A DNA stretch of 64,000 nucleotides, taken from Tepidimonas fonticaldi (GTDB taxonomy: Bacteria > Pseudomonadota > Gammaproteobacteria > Burkholderiales > Burkholderiaceae_C). Numbering within the stretch: position 1 is the stretch's first letter; each line of letters opens with the position of its first letter. The translations under genes and the position numbers were made by a program. The stretch lies in the NCBI RefSeq assembly GCF_007556755.1, contig NZ_VJOO01000002.1:145060-209059 (forward strand), written 5' to 3'. Shown here one piece after another: positions 1 to 7,365 of the stretch. The notes under the pieces are model-generated. The model ran no database searches. It saw nothing but the letters and a program-made list of their open reading frames with translations, and was not told the origin of the DNA.

Positions 1-1
1 C

Positions 2-337
2 GGCCGGCTGCAAGGCCTCTGGCCGTCGCAGGACACGCACCTGGGGGCCGCGCAGCAGTCGCTGCGTCCACCGGCGCGTGCCTTGTCCCACTGGCATCTC
101 GCCCTGGCTCTGGCCGCGGGCGCGATCTCGGGGGTTGTGCGCTCCAAGACCGGGCGCGTGCTCGTCGTCAAAGGTGACACCCACAAGGACAAGACGCTCC
201 AGCGGGAATTCACCGAACGCGAAGACGGCTCCATCGCCGAGACCCGCATCCTCACCGACAAGTTCGTGCCCGTCATCCGCGCGTGGGACATGACGCCCGG
301 CTCCGCCACGCGGGGCGAGGTGTTGACCATCCGCTGA
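2..337 (+). CDS. C-terminal part of an ICE methyltransferase-like protein (DUF6094 type)
   Basis: The reading frame is open from the left edge of the window and ends at 337, so only the last 111 codons are present. The visible part includes a hydrophobic WHLALALAAGAISGVV stretch followed by a charged beta-rich tail (VVKGDTHKD, ending GEVLTIR). This resembles the C-terminus of DUF6094 class I SAM-dependent methyltransferase-like proteins, which often lie just upstream of the helicase in PAGI-2/ICEclc-type elements. The catalytic motifs would lie to the left and cannot be checked. The internal ATG at 83 is not a convincing start because similarity to the family tail begins upstream of it. Family assignment is by resemblance and position, with moderate certainty. 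Confidence 0.5.
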   Translation, partial: GRLQGLWPSQDTHLGAAQQSLRPPARALSHWHLALALAAGAISGVVRSKTGRVLVVKGDTHKDKTLQREFTEREDGSIAETRILTDKFVPVIRAWDMTPGSATRGEVLTIR

Positions 338-383
338 TCGCTTCTCTACCGCTGACGGTCACCGTCGGCTTCCTCCACCCACC

Positions 384-418
384 GGGGTCCAGTCGCCCCG
401 AGGGGGCGCCGTGGCCCC
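384..418 (+). other. GC-rich intergenic hairpin
   Basis: GGGG at 384-387 and CCCC at 415-418 flank an inner CGCCCC/GGGGCG pairing around a GAG loop, followed by TTCATCTTC and then the ribosome binding site of the next gene. It may be a weak terminator or an RNA processing/stability element. It is the first of three such hairpins in consecutive spacers (see 797-834 and 3187-3221). Confidence 0.35.
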
Positions 419-440
419 TTCATCTTCAAGGAGCCTTTCC

Positions 441-752
441 ATGGCAGCCCAAGCACTTCCCATCGGCCAAGCATCGAGCCGGCGCTTCTTCCCTGGCGAG
501 ACCGTCGTGACCTGTGGCGTTGACGCCCTGGTCCAGCAGGGCCGGCTCAACCCGGTGCCGTATCTGCACCGCCACCTCAATGGCGACTGGGGCGACCTCG
601 ACGACTACGACAAGCGGCAGAACGATGCCGCGCTGGAGTCCGGCGAGGACCGCCTTTTCTCTTCCTACCAGGTCGCACCCGGCCTGCAGCTTTGGATTAT
701 CACCGAATGGGATCGCAGCGTGACCACGCTGCTACTGCCCAGCGAGTACTGA
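441..752 (+). CDS. Small conserved ICE/plasmid protein of unknown function
   Basis: A 103-residue soluble protein with no signal peptide or membrane segment. The start at 441 is preceded by a good AAGGAG (428-433); the ATG at 411 lacks one. Residues such as LNPVPYLHRHLNGDWGDL, a run of Asp/Asn, GEDRLFSSYQV and WIITEWDRSVTTLLLP recall a short family common on conjugative plasmids and ICEs, sometimes labelled plasmid-related protein, with no established function. It lies between the methyltransferase-like gene and the helicase on the same strand, separated from both by spacers of about 100 bases that carry hairpins. Confidence 0.7.
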   Translation: MAAQALPIGQASSRRFFPGETVVTCGVDALVQQGRLNPVPYLHRHLNGDWGDLDDYDKRQNDAALESGEDRLFSSYQVAPGLQLWIITEWDRSVTTLLLPSEY

Positions 753-796
753 TCTCTCCCAGACGACGGCCGCCTGCCGTCTCTTCATCCCACCAC

Positions 797-834
797 GGGG
801 CATGCCATCGCCCCGCGGGGGTGGTGCATGCCCC
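797..834 (+). other. GC-rich intergenic hairpin before the helicase gene
   Basis: GGGGCATG (797-804) pairs exactly with CATGCCCC (827-834), with further pairing of CGCCCC and GGGGGTGG inside. The sequence ATTTTC follows and then the helicase ribosome binding site. It could act as a terminator, or as a leader structure on a transcript reading through from the left. Confidence 0.4.
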
Positions 835-854
835 ATTTTCTTTGGAGCATCACC

Positions 855-3134
855 ATGTCCCTCGATCTCGAAACCACTGCCGCTGAAGCCGCGCCCGTAC
901 AGGGCGAACTGCTCGATGCGGAATCTTCCCCTCTGACCCTGAGCCTTCAGGATTTCGTCGGCGAGTTCGGCGACGAACTGCTCGACGCCCTCAACAGCGC
1001 GAACCCGCCGGTCTATAACGGCCAGCCGCAGGCGCACCGGCAACTCGTCGTCGCCAGCCTCAAGCGCAAGCTGTTTCCGGCCCAGGCCGAAGTCGTCCAC
1101 GCCGCCGCCGAGCTGCTGATCGACCGTGGCGAACGCGCCGCGATCGTCAATGGCGAAATGGGCTGCGGCAAGACGACCGTCGGCATCGCCACGGCCGCCG
1201 TGCTCAACGCCGAAGGCTATCGCCGCACCCTGGTTCTTTCGCCGCCGCACCTTGTTTACAAGTGGCGGCGCGAGATCCAGGAGACGGTGGCAGGCGCCAA
1301 GGTGTGGGTGCTCAACGGGCCGGACACGCTCATCAAGCTCATCAAGCTGCGCGAGCAGTTGAATGTCCAGCCCACGGGCCAGGAGTTCTTCGTCTTGGGC
1401 CGGGTCAGGATGCGGATGGGGTTCCACTGGAAGCCCGTCTTCACCCAGCGGCGCACCCGTCACGGCAACGTGGCGGCGTGCCCGGACTGCGGCACGGTCA
1501 TCACCGACCTCGACGGCGAGCCGGTCAATCCGGTCGCGCTCCAAGCCGAGGAATACCGCAGGAAGTGCAGCCATTGCGCCGCCCCCCTGTGGACGCTGAT
1601 CCGCCCGCGCAGCCTGTCCGGCAGCGACCAGTCCTCGGCCGTGCTGAAAGCCCTCAAGCGCATCCCGACGATCGGGGAAGTCACCGCGCAGAAGCTGATG
1701 CAGAAGTTCGGCGAAGGCTTCCTCGCGTCGATGCTGGGCGACAACATCCATGAGTTCATCAACCTCATGGACGGCAACGGCGAACTGGTCTTCTCTGACC
1801 GCCAGGCGCATCGCATGGAAAGAGCGATGGCGAACATGGAGTTCGGCTTCGGCGAAGGCGGCTACCAGCCGTCCGAGTTCATCAAGCGCTACCTGCCTCA
1901 AGGCACGTTCGACCTGTGCATCGCGGACGAGGCCCACGAGTACAAGAACGGTGGCAGTGCCCAGGGCCAGGCCATGGGCGTGCTGGCGGCGAAGGCTCGC
2001 AAGACCTTGCTGCTGACAGGCACGCTGATGGGCGGCTACGGGGACGACCTGTTCTACCTGCTGTTCCGAGCCCTGCCTGGGCGGATGATCGAAGACGGCT
2101 ACCGCCCGACCACGAGCGGCAGCATGACCTCGGCGGCCATGGCGTTCATGAGGGACCACGGGGTCCTCAAGGACATCTACTCCGAAAGCACCGGCACGGC
2201 GCACAAGACGGCCAGGGGCACCAAGGTATCGGTGCGCACGGTCAAGGCTCCCGGCTTCGGGCCGAAAGGGGTCTTGCGGTGCATCCTGCCGTTCACGATC
2301 TTCCTCAAGCTCAAGGACATCGGCGGCAACGTCCTGCCGCCGTATGACGAGGAGTTCCGTGAAGTCGCAATGGACACGGCGCAAGCCGCGGCCTACCGCG
2401 ACCTGGCGGGTCGGCTGACCGCGGAGCTGAAACAGGCTCTGGCGCGACGCGATACGACGCTGCTGGGTGTGGTGCTCAACGTGCTGCTGGCCTGGCCGGA
2501 CTGCTGCTTCCGGTCGGAAACCGTGGTGCATCCGCGCACGCGCAACACCTTGGCGTTCGTCCCGGCTCAGTTCAACGAGTTTGAGGTGACGCCGAAAGAG
2601 CGCGAGCTGATCGACATCTGCAAAGAAGAGAAGGCGCAGGGCCGCAAGGTCCTGGCCTACACGGTCTATACCGGCACGCGCGACACCACGTCGCGCTTGA
2701 AGGTGCTGCTGGAGCAGGAAGGTTTTCGGGTGGCGGTGCTGCGCGCAAGCGTGGACGCCAGCCGCCGCGAGGACTGGATCGCCGAGCAACTGGACCGTGG
2801 CATCGACGTGCTCATCACCAACCCCGAGCTGGTCAAGACGGGCTTGGACCTGTTGGACTTCCCGACGATCGTTTTCATGCAGTCGGGCTACAACGTGTAC
2901 TCGCTCCAGCAGGCGGCACGCCGCTCCTGGCGCATCGGACAGAAACAGCCGGTGCGCGTGATCTACCTCGGCTACGCCGGTTCCTCGCAGATGACCTGCC
3001 TGGAGCTGATGGCCAAGAAGATCATGGTCTCGCAGTCCACCTCGGGCGACGTGCCCGAATCGGGCCTGGATGTGCTCAACCAGGACGGTGATTCCGTCGA
3101 GGTCGCGCTGGCCCGGCAACTGGTCGCCGCCTGA
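855..3134 (+). CDS. SNF2/DEAD-type ICE helicase with zinc-ribbon and helix-hairpin-helix insert
   Basis: A 759-residue superfamily 2 ATPase. The start at 855 follows TTTGGAG; an upstream ATG at 828 has no good binding site. Walker A is NGEMGCGKTT near residue 100, and a DEAH box (IADEAHEYKNGG) lies near 356. The C-terminal RecA-like lobe has VLITNPELVKTGLDL and QAARRSWRIGQKQPV, the motif V/VI signature of SNF2 proteins. Between motif I and the DEAH box are two CxxC pairs (CPDC near 208, CSHC near 237) that suggest a zinc ribbon, and then IPTIGEVTAQKLMQKFGEG, which looks like a helix-hairpin-helix DNA-binding motif. It probably acts on DNA for the element. Its exact role is unknown and it is not needed for the known transfer apparatus. 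Confidence 0.85.
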   Translation: MSLDLETTAAEAAPVQGELLDAESSPLTLSLQDFVGEFGDELLDALNSANPPVYNGQPQAHRQLVVASLKRKLFPAQAEVVHAAAELLIDRGERAAIVNGEMGCGKTTVGIATAAVLNAEGYRRTLVLSPPHLVYKWRREIQETVAGAKVWVLNGPDTLIKLIKLREQLNVQPTGQEFFVLGRVRMRMGFHWKPVFTQRRTRHGNVAACPDCGTVITDLDGEPVNPVALQAEEYRRKCSHCAAPLWTLIRPRSLSGSDQSSAVLKALKRIPTIGEVTAQKLMQKFGEGFLASMLGDNIHEFINLMDGNGELVFSDRQAHRMERAMANMEFGFGEGGYQPSEFIKRYLPQGTFDLCIADEAHEYKNGGSAQGQAMGVLAAKARKTLLLTGTLMGGYGDDLFYLLFRALPGRMIEDGYRPTTSGSMTSAAMAFMRDHGVLKDIYSESTGTAHKTARGTKVSVRTVKAPGFGPKGVLRCILPFTIFLKLKDIGGNVLPPYDEEFREVAMDTAQAAAYRDLAGRLTAELKQALARRDTTLLGVVLNVLLAWPDCCFRSETVVHPRTRNTLAFVPAQFNEFEVTPKERELIDICKEEKAQGRKVLAYTVYTGTRDTTSRLKVLLEQEGFRVAVLRASVDASRREDWIAEQLDRGIDVLITNPELVKTGLDLLDFPTIVFMQSGYNVYSLQQAARRSWRIGQKQPVRVIYLGYAGSSQMTCLELMAKKIMVSQSTSGDVPESGLDVLNQDGDSVEVALARQLVAA

Positions 3135-3186
3135 TCCCCACGCCAACGCCGGCCTCGCGCCGCCGGCTTTCCATTGTTCCCACCTT

Positions 3187-3221
3187 GCAGCCACGCCCAC
3201 GGTCTCCGTGGACGTGGCTGC
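3187..3221 (+). other. Long intergenic hairpin between helicase and DUF5983 genes
   Basis: GCAGCCACG (3187-3195) pairs with CGTGGCTGC (3213-3221), and CCACGG pairs with CCGTGG around a TCT loop. This gives about 15 base pairs with a single internal mismatch, followed by GCATTTTTC and the ribosome binding site of the next gene. It is a good candidate for a rho-independent terminator or attenuator. Confidence 0.5.
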
Positions 3222-3247
3222 GCATTTTTCATTCCAAGGAGATTTCC

Positions 3248-4117
3248 ATGAACACCCATACCCAATCCACGCCCGAAAACGTGAAGGCCCGCCTGACGCT
3301 GGACGTGACCTGTTTGCTCAACGGCGAGGCCGCGTCGGAAATACTGGCACGGCTGCAACGCATGTGGGTCCGCGCCATCGGCGAGAGGTTGCTAATCGAT
3401 GAGACCGCCGCGAAGGTGGATGTTTGGTCGATCGAGGTGACCGAGTTGCCCTCGGCGACTAACAGCGATGCGCTCGAAGCCGAGATCGCCGCCTTCATGC
3501 AGCAACGCATCGGGGACGGCAACCTCTGTGCAGAGGACATTCCCTTGCGCCTGGCGAGCTATGGCCTGATGGCCCCCGAGGATTTCATCGACGAAATGCG
3601 CGAGCGCATGGGCATGGAAGACGACGCCCCCACGGGCCGAGCCGTCATCCCCTCGACCGAACCTGCCGACGGCGGTGAGATCGAGATGCAAGTCGCGGTC
3701 GTCTGCATCGGTGCCTCCGGTAGCCCCAACGTGCCGGTCTTCAAGGTCAGGATCACCCAGGAGGAATACGACCTGGGTATCCACTACGACAAGGCCAGGG
3801 ACCTGGCCGAAGAGGCCCGGTACGAAGGGCCGTTCATCTGCTTCGACGCCGCCGAATATGGCCCCATCCTGTCGGCCGCCCGCGAACTTGGCCTCGTTCC
3901 GCAGGTCGTCGTGGTCGATATGACCGACGGCCAGATCCACTCCATCCGCTGCGACAGCGGCGAGATCAAGGTCATCTGCTACGACACCAGCGACACTGAC
4001 GAGTATTCGGCGGCGGTGGCGAACCGGCCGCTCGGCGAGAACGGGCAGTTCGTGCGCTGCTGGTCGCACACCCAACTGGCACGGGTCGATCCCGGCCTGA
4101 AGCTGGCTCGGGATTGA
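3248..4117 (+). CDS. DUF5983-like ICE protein
   Basis: A 289-residue soluble acidic protein. The start at 3248 has AAGGAG 8 bases upstream. No catalytic motif or membrane segment is visible. The N-terminal half (VKARLTLDVTCLLNGEAASE onward) and the C-terminal half (YDLGIHYDKARDLAEE, IKVICYDTSDTDEY) look like two separate alpha/beta domains. The gene is a usual neighbour of the helicase in PAGI-2/ICEclc-type elements and is followed by a strong terminator. DUF5983 is suggested by position and overall resemblance; no function is known. Confidence 0.6.
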   Translation: MNTHTQSTPENVKARLTLDVTCLLNGEAASEILARLQRMWVRAIGERLLIDETAAKVDVWSIEVTELPSATNSDALEAEIAAFMQQRIGDGNLCAEDIPLRLASYGLMAPEDFIDEMRERMGMEDDAPTGRAVIPSTEPADGGEIEMQVAVVCIGASGSPNVPVFKVRITQEEYDLGIHYDKARDLAEEARYEGPFICFDAAEYGPILSAARELGLVPQVVVVDMTDGQIHSIRCDSGEIKVICYDTSDTDEYSAAVANRPLGENGQFVRCWSHTQLARVDPGLKLARD

Positions 4118-4143
4118 TCGGGCGAAGCCCGATGCGTTTTCAC

Positions 4144-4164
4144 AGGCCCCTTCGGGGGCCTTTT
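4144..4164 (+). terminator. Rho-independent terminator after the DUF5983 gene
   Basis: AGGCCCC - TTCG - GGGGCCT forms a 7-bp stem with a stable UUCG-type tetraloop and is followed by TTTT. It closes the accessory block and isolates it from the first transfer operon. Confidence 0.8.
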
Positions 4165-4207
4165 CCTTTGGAGGGAGGCTGCCGGGAAATCGGGCGCTGC
4201 CTGGTTC

Positions 4208-4222
4208 GCATTGTTTGCTGCC
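4208..4222 (+). promoter_or_regulatory. Shared ATTGTTTGCTG element before the first transfer operon
   Basis: GCATTGTTTGCTGCC, with ATTGTTTG at 4210-4217, lies 66 bases before the ATG of the PilL-like gene. The same core occurs at 11433 (68 bases before RAQPRD) and at 20789 (68 bases before TIGR03757). Constant spacing before three operon heads suggests a common promoter or activator site. Confidence 0.55.
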
Positions 4223-4275
4223 GCTCGTGGCCCGAGCGGCGATGGTGAGGGCTCGATGTTTCAGGACGACGCGCC

Positions 4276-4875
4276 ATGTGCCCCTCTCCACCTTGGTTTC
4301 ACCATCCCGAACGCCGTCTGCTGGCGGGTTTTCTCGGCCTGCTTTGGTCGGTGCTGGCTGGCGGCTGCGCGACGACGAGCGCGCCGGTCGCGCCCGACAC
4401 CATCGAGGAAGTCTCGGCCGCACCCGTACCCGAGGCGCCCGAATACATCCCCGTTGTGCGCTACGGCCGCTACACCCTCGTGGAACTGGCACCGACAGCA
4501 GCGCAGCGCGACCTGCTGTTGCAGACCATCGACGTGTCGATGCCCGAGGATGCACGCGCTACGGTCGGCGACGGGCTACGGCATGTGCTCAAGCGCAGCG
4601 GTTACGGCTTGTGCCAGACGACGCACGCGGTGATCGAGCTGTACGCACTGCCGCTGCCGGCGGCCCACCTGCACCTCGGCCCCATGACCCTGCGGGATGC
4701 GCTGCTCACCCTGGCTGGTTCGGCCTGGGAACTGCACGCGGATGACCGCGCGCGGCAAATCTGCTTCGAGCGGCCCGGCGACAGCATGACCGCCGACAAC
4801 GTACCCGCGCCGCCTGCCACCGAGGCGGTGCAGACGTTCCCGCTGGCGCCCGCGGCATCGGGAGGCCAGCCATGA
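4276..4875 (+). CDS. PilL-like ICE lipoprotein (TIGR03748 family)
   Basis: A 199-residue protein with a signal sequence ending in the lipobox LAGGC, so it is probably anchored to the outer membrane by a lipidated cysteine near residue 30. After a Pro/Ala-rich linker the domain YIPVVRYGRYTLVELAPTAAQRDLLLQT and the later LPLPAAHLHLGPMTLRDALLTLAG match the N-terminal PilL domain of PFGI-1-type elements (TIGR03748). It opens the first transfer operon downstream of the ATTGTTTG element and overlaps the next gene by 4 bases (ATGA). In this family PilL may link to a conjugative pilus, but only this short form is present here. Confidence 0.85.
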   Translation: MCPSPPWFHHPERRLLAGFLGLLWSVLAGGCATTSAPVAPDTIEEVSAAPVPEAPEYIPVVRYGRYTLVELAPTAAQRDLLLQTIDVSMPEDARATVGDGLRHVLKRSGYGLCQTTHAVIELYALPLPAAHLHLGPMTLRDALLTLAGSAWELHADDRARQICFERPGDSMTADNVPAPPATEAVQTFPLAPAASGGQP

Positions 4876-5513
4876 ACGCCCCGCAGCCCGCCCATCGTTC
4901 AACGGCCGCCGTGGTGGTGCAGAGCCTGATGTGGCTCTGGCTGATCGGCCTCAGTGTCCTCGTTGCCCTCGGCTACCAGACGATGAACGACCAGGCCGAC
5001 CAGGAGCGCCTCGATTCCCGCCTGCAACGCCTCGAAGCGCAGGCAACAGGCCTGGCCGAGACCGTCGAGGCCATCCAGCAGCGTCCAGCCGTCGCCACGG
5101 CGGCAGACCTCAAAGACACCCGCCAAATCCTGGAAGCACGCGCGGCCCAGGTCGAGAAATCGCTGAGCGCCTATGCCTCCGCCGACGACCTTCAGGCACT
5201 GCGCGCCGAAGTCGAGCAAATCAAGGCGCGGCAGACCGCTGCGCGCGCCGCTGCACCCGCCCAGCCGCGCACCAGGAACAAGCCCACCGCCAAGCCCGAA
5301 CCGACGCCGCTCCCGTTCCGCATCGTCGGTGCCGAACTGCGTGCCGGCGAGCGCAGCGTGTCCGTCGCGCCGAGCAATGGCGACTTCACGCCCGACCAGC
5401 TTCAGGTGCTGCTACCCGGCGATGCGGTCGGCCCGTGGCGCTTGCAGGCCGTCGAGGGCAGCACTGCGGTGTTCCAGGCCGGCGACCAGACCCGCCACGT
5501 GGCGATCCCCTGA
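4872..5513 (+). CDS. Membrane-anchored coiled-coil ICE protein
   Basis: A 213-residue protein with one N-terminal membrane helix (about residues 16-37, LMWLWLIGLSVLVALGYQ). A long predicted coiled coil follows (residues 40-125, many heptad Leu/Ala and Glu/Arg), then a Pro/Lys linker and a small C-terminal beta-rich domain (FRIVGAELRAGERSVSVAPS to the end). It has an ATGA overlap with the PilL-like gene. The topology suggests a single-pass inner-membrane protein with its bulk in the periplasm. It is a usual but unnamed member of this operon in ICEclc-type elements. Confidence 0.7.
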   Translation: MNAPQPAHRSTAAVVVQSLMWLWLIGLSVLVALGYQTMNDQADQERLDSRLQRLEAQATGLAETVEAIQQRPAVATAADLKDTRQILEARAAQVEKSLSAYASADDLQALRAEVEQIKARQTAARAAAPAQPRTRNKPTAKPEPTPLPFRIVGAELRAGERSVSVAPSNGDFTPDQLQVLLPGDAVGPWRLQAVEGSTAVFQAGDQTRHVAIP

Positions 5514-5527
5514 ACGGAGCACACCAC

Positions 5528-6253
5528 ATGAAGCCGTCGATCATCCTTTCCGCGCTTCTGCTGGCGTCCACCCAGTTGCCCGCGTGGGCGCAGCAATCCG
5601 CCACGGCTCCCGCCCGCAATGCGCAGAGTCAGGAACGCCCGCTGGTCGCCCGCATTCTGGACGACCGGGTGGCGAGCGACTGGGGCCTTCAACCTCAGGA
5701 GTGGGCGCGCTATCGCGAACTGATGGACGGTCCACTGGGCATCTATTCGCCCAACCTGGACCCGCTGTCGGCCCTGGGCATCGAGGCGCGTACCGAAGAG
5801 GAACGGCGACGCTACGCCGAGCTGCAGGTGCAGGTCGAAGCGCGCCGCGTGGAGAAACTGCTCGCTTATCAGCGGGCCTATGACGAGGCCTGGCAGCGCC
5901 TGAACCCCGGGATGCAGCGGGTGAACCTGCCGGACGACAAGCCGGTCGCCGGGGCCACGCGCGGCTCCGGCCGCACGGCAGTGTTCGTGAAAGATAACTG
6001 CGTGGCCTGCGGCCAGCTCGTGCAGCGCCTGCAATCCTCGGGCGCCGAATTCGACCTGTACATGGTCGGCAGCCGCCAGGACGACGCGCGCATCCGCGAT
6101 TGGGCCAAGCGCGCGAACGTCGATCCGGCGCGCGTGCGCAGCGGCAGCATCACGCTCAACCACGACGGCGGCCGCTGGTTGACCTTGGGGGTACCCGGCG
6201 ACCTGCCGGCGGTCGTGCGCGAGGTGAACGGCCAATGGCAGCGCCAGCCATAG
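5528..6253 (+). CDS. ICE protein of the TIGR03759 family
   Basis: A 241-residue exported protein. A signal peptide (MKPSIILSALLLASTQLPAWAQ) has a probable cleavage site after AWA. The middle has WGLQPQEWARYRELMDGPLG and SALGIEARTEEERRRYA, characteristic of TIGR03759. The C-terminal half carries DNCVACGQLVQRL, a CxxC in a thioredoxin-like setting, so a periplasmic redox or scaffolding role is possible. The ATG at 5528 starts directly at the signal peptide. It lies 14 bases after the preceding gene and overlaps the transglycosylase gene by 19 bases. Confidence 0.85.
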   Translation: MKPSIILSALLLASTQLPAWAQQSATAPARNAQSQERPLVARILDDRVASDWGLQPQEWARYRELMDGPLGIYSPNLDPLSALGIEARTEEERRRYAELQVQVEARRVEKLLAYQRAYDEAWQRLNPGMQRVNLPDDKPVAGATRGSGRTAVFVKDNCVACGQLVQRLQSSGAEFDLYMVGSRQDDARIRDWAKRANVDPARVRSGSITLNHDGGRWLTLGVPGDLPAVVREVNGQWQRQP

Positions 6254-6825
6254 CCGCCCCCCTGCGCACACTGGTGCTCGCCGCTGGCCTATGCGCCTGC
6301 GTCGCCCAAGCCCAGGAGGTTCCGCCACCGGCCTACCAGCTCGCCGCGCAGCGCGCAGGCATCCCCTCGACGGTGCTCTACGCCGTGGCCTTGCAGGAGA
6401 GTGGCATCCGCCGTAACGGACGCATCGTCCCGTGGCCGTGGTCCCTCAACGTCGCCGGCCAATCACGCCGCTATGCGACCCGCGCCGATGCCTGCGCGGG
6501 TTTGCAGCAGGCGATGCGCTCCACGCCGCACACGCGCATCGACGCGGGCCTGGGCCAGATCAACCTCGGCTACCACCAGCAGCGCTACGCCAGCGCCTGC
6601 GACCTGCTCGACCCGTACCGGAATCTCGCCATCGCTGCCGAGATCCTGCGCGAGCAACACGCCCCCGGCGAGGACTGGTTGCTGGCGATGGGCCGCTACC
6701 ACCGCCCCGCGGGTGGCGAGCCCGCCGCCCGCTACCGGCGCAGCGTGTCGCGCCACCTCGCCCGGGTGCAGGGCGCACGCCCAACCGCCGCGGTTCTCGC
6801 CGCACGCAAGGAGACATCCCCATGA
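6235..6825 (+). CDS. Lytic transglycosylase of the transfer apparatus
   Basis: A 196-residue exported protein with an N-terminal signal sequence (LRTLVLAAGLCACVAQAQ). The SLT-like fold is indicated by ALQESGIRRNGR (catalytic Glu near residue 48), GLGQINLGYHQQRY, NLAIAAEILREQ and MGRYHRPA. It would cut peptidoglycan locally so that the secretion channel can cross the cell wall, as VirB1-type enzymes do. The start at 6235 overlaps the upstream gene by 19 bases; it overlaps the next gene by ATGA. Confidence 0.88.
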   Translation: MAAPAIAAPLRTLVLAAGLCACVAQAQEVPPPAYQLAAQRAGIPSTVLYAVALQESGIRRNGRIVPWPWSLNVAGQSRRYATRADACAGLQQAMRSTPHTRIDAGLGQINLGYHQQRYASACDLLDPYRNLAIAAEILREQHAPGEDWLLAMGRYHRPAGGEPAARYRRSVSRHLARVQGARPTAAVLAARKETSP

Positions 6826-7361
6826 CGACATCCCATCTGGCCTTGCGTGGCCTGCTCGTACTGCTGGCGGGTCTGCCGCTGGCCTCGCTTGCCGGCGAGC
6901 CGCTGATCGTGGTCGAAGACCGCGGCGGCGCGTCGGCGCTGCCGTACTACGAAGCCCTGAACCTCCAGCCGCGCACCAACGCACCGGCCCGGCCGCCGAT
7001 CCCGACGCCCCAGGTTCCCGCCACGCCGGCGGACGAGGCCGCGATGCTGCCGGTGCGCAGCGCCAAGCTCACCCCCGGCACCGTCCCGCGGCGTGTCATC
7101 GAGGCTCCGGGTCTGCGGCCTTTCGTTGTCGTCGGCGACGACGAGGCATCTCGGGCCTGGCTGCGCAGCCAGGCAGCCGCGCTGCGCGAGCGCGGCGCGG
7201 TCGGTCTGGTGGTCAACGTCGAGACCGTGCAGGGCCTGGCGCGGCTGCGCACCCTGGTGCCCGGCGTACCCCTCGCGCCCATGTCCGGCGACGACCTGGC
7301 CGAGCGCCTGGGCCTGCGGCACTACCCGGTGCTGATCACAGCCACCGGCATCGAGCAATGA
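6822..7361 (+). CDS. ICE protein of the TIGR03765 family
   Basis: A 179-residue exported protein with signal sequence LVLLAGLPLASLAG. It begins PLIVVEDRGGASALPYYEAL and ends with a domain containing PFVVVGDDEASRAWLRSQA and ERLGLRHYPVLITATGIEQ, typical of TIGR03765 (PFL_4695 type). The C-terminal part resembles TIGR03757 and TrbC-like thioredoxin-fold pieces, suggesting a periplasmic role in pilus or channel assembly. It overlaps the upstream gene by ATGA and is followed after 4 bases by traD. Confidence 0.85.
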   Translation: MTTSHLALRGLLVLLAGLPLASLAGEPLIVVEDRGGASALPYYEALNLQPRTNAPARPPIPTPQVPATPADEAAMLPVRSAKLTPGTVPRRVIEAPGLRPFVVVGDDEASRAWLRSQAAALRERGAVGLVVNVETVQGLARLRTLVPGVPLAPMSGDDLAERLGLRHYPVLITATGIEQ

Positions 7362-7365
7362 AGCC

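Noticed and set aside
732..3200. Open frame of 822 codons on the minus strand across the helicase gene
   Set aside because: It is an antisense shadow in GC-rich DNA: Arg/His/Ala/Gly-rich with no domain, and the plus strand encodes a clear helicase.
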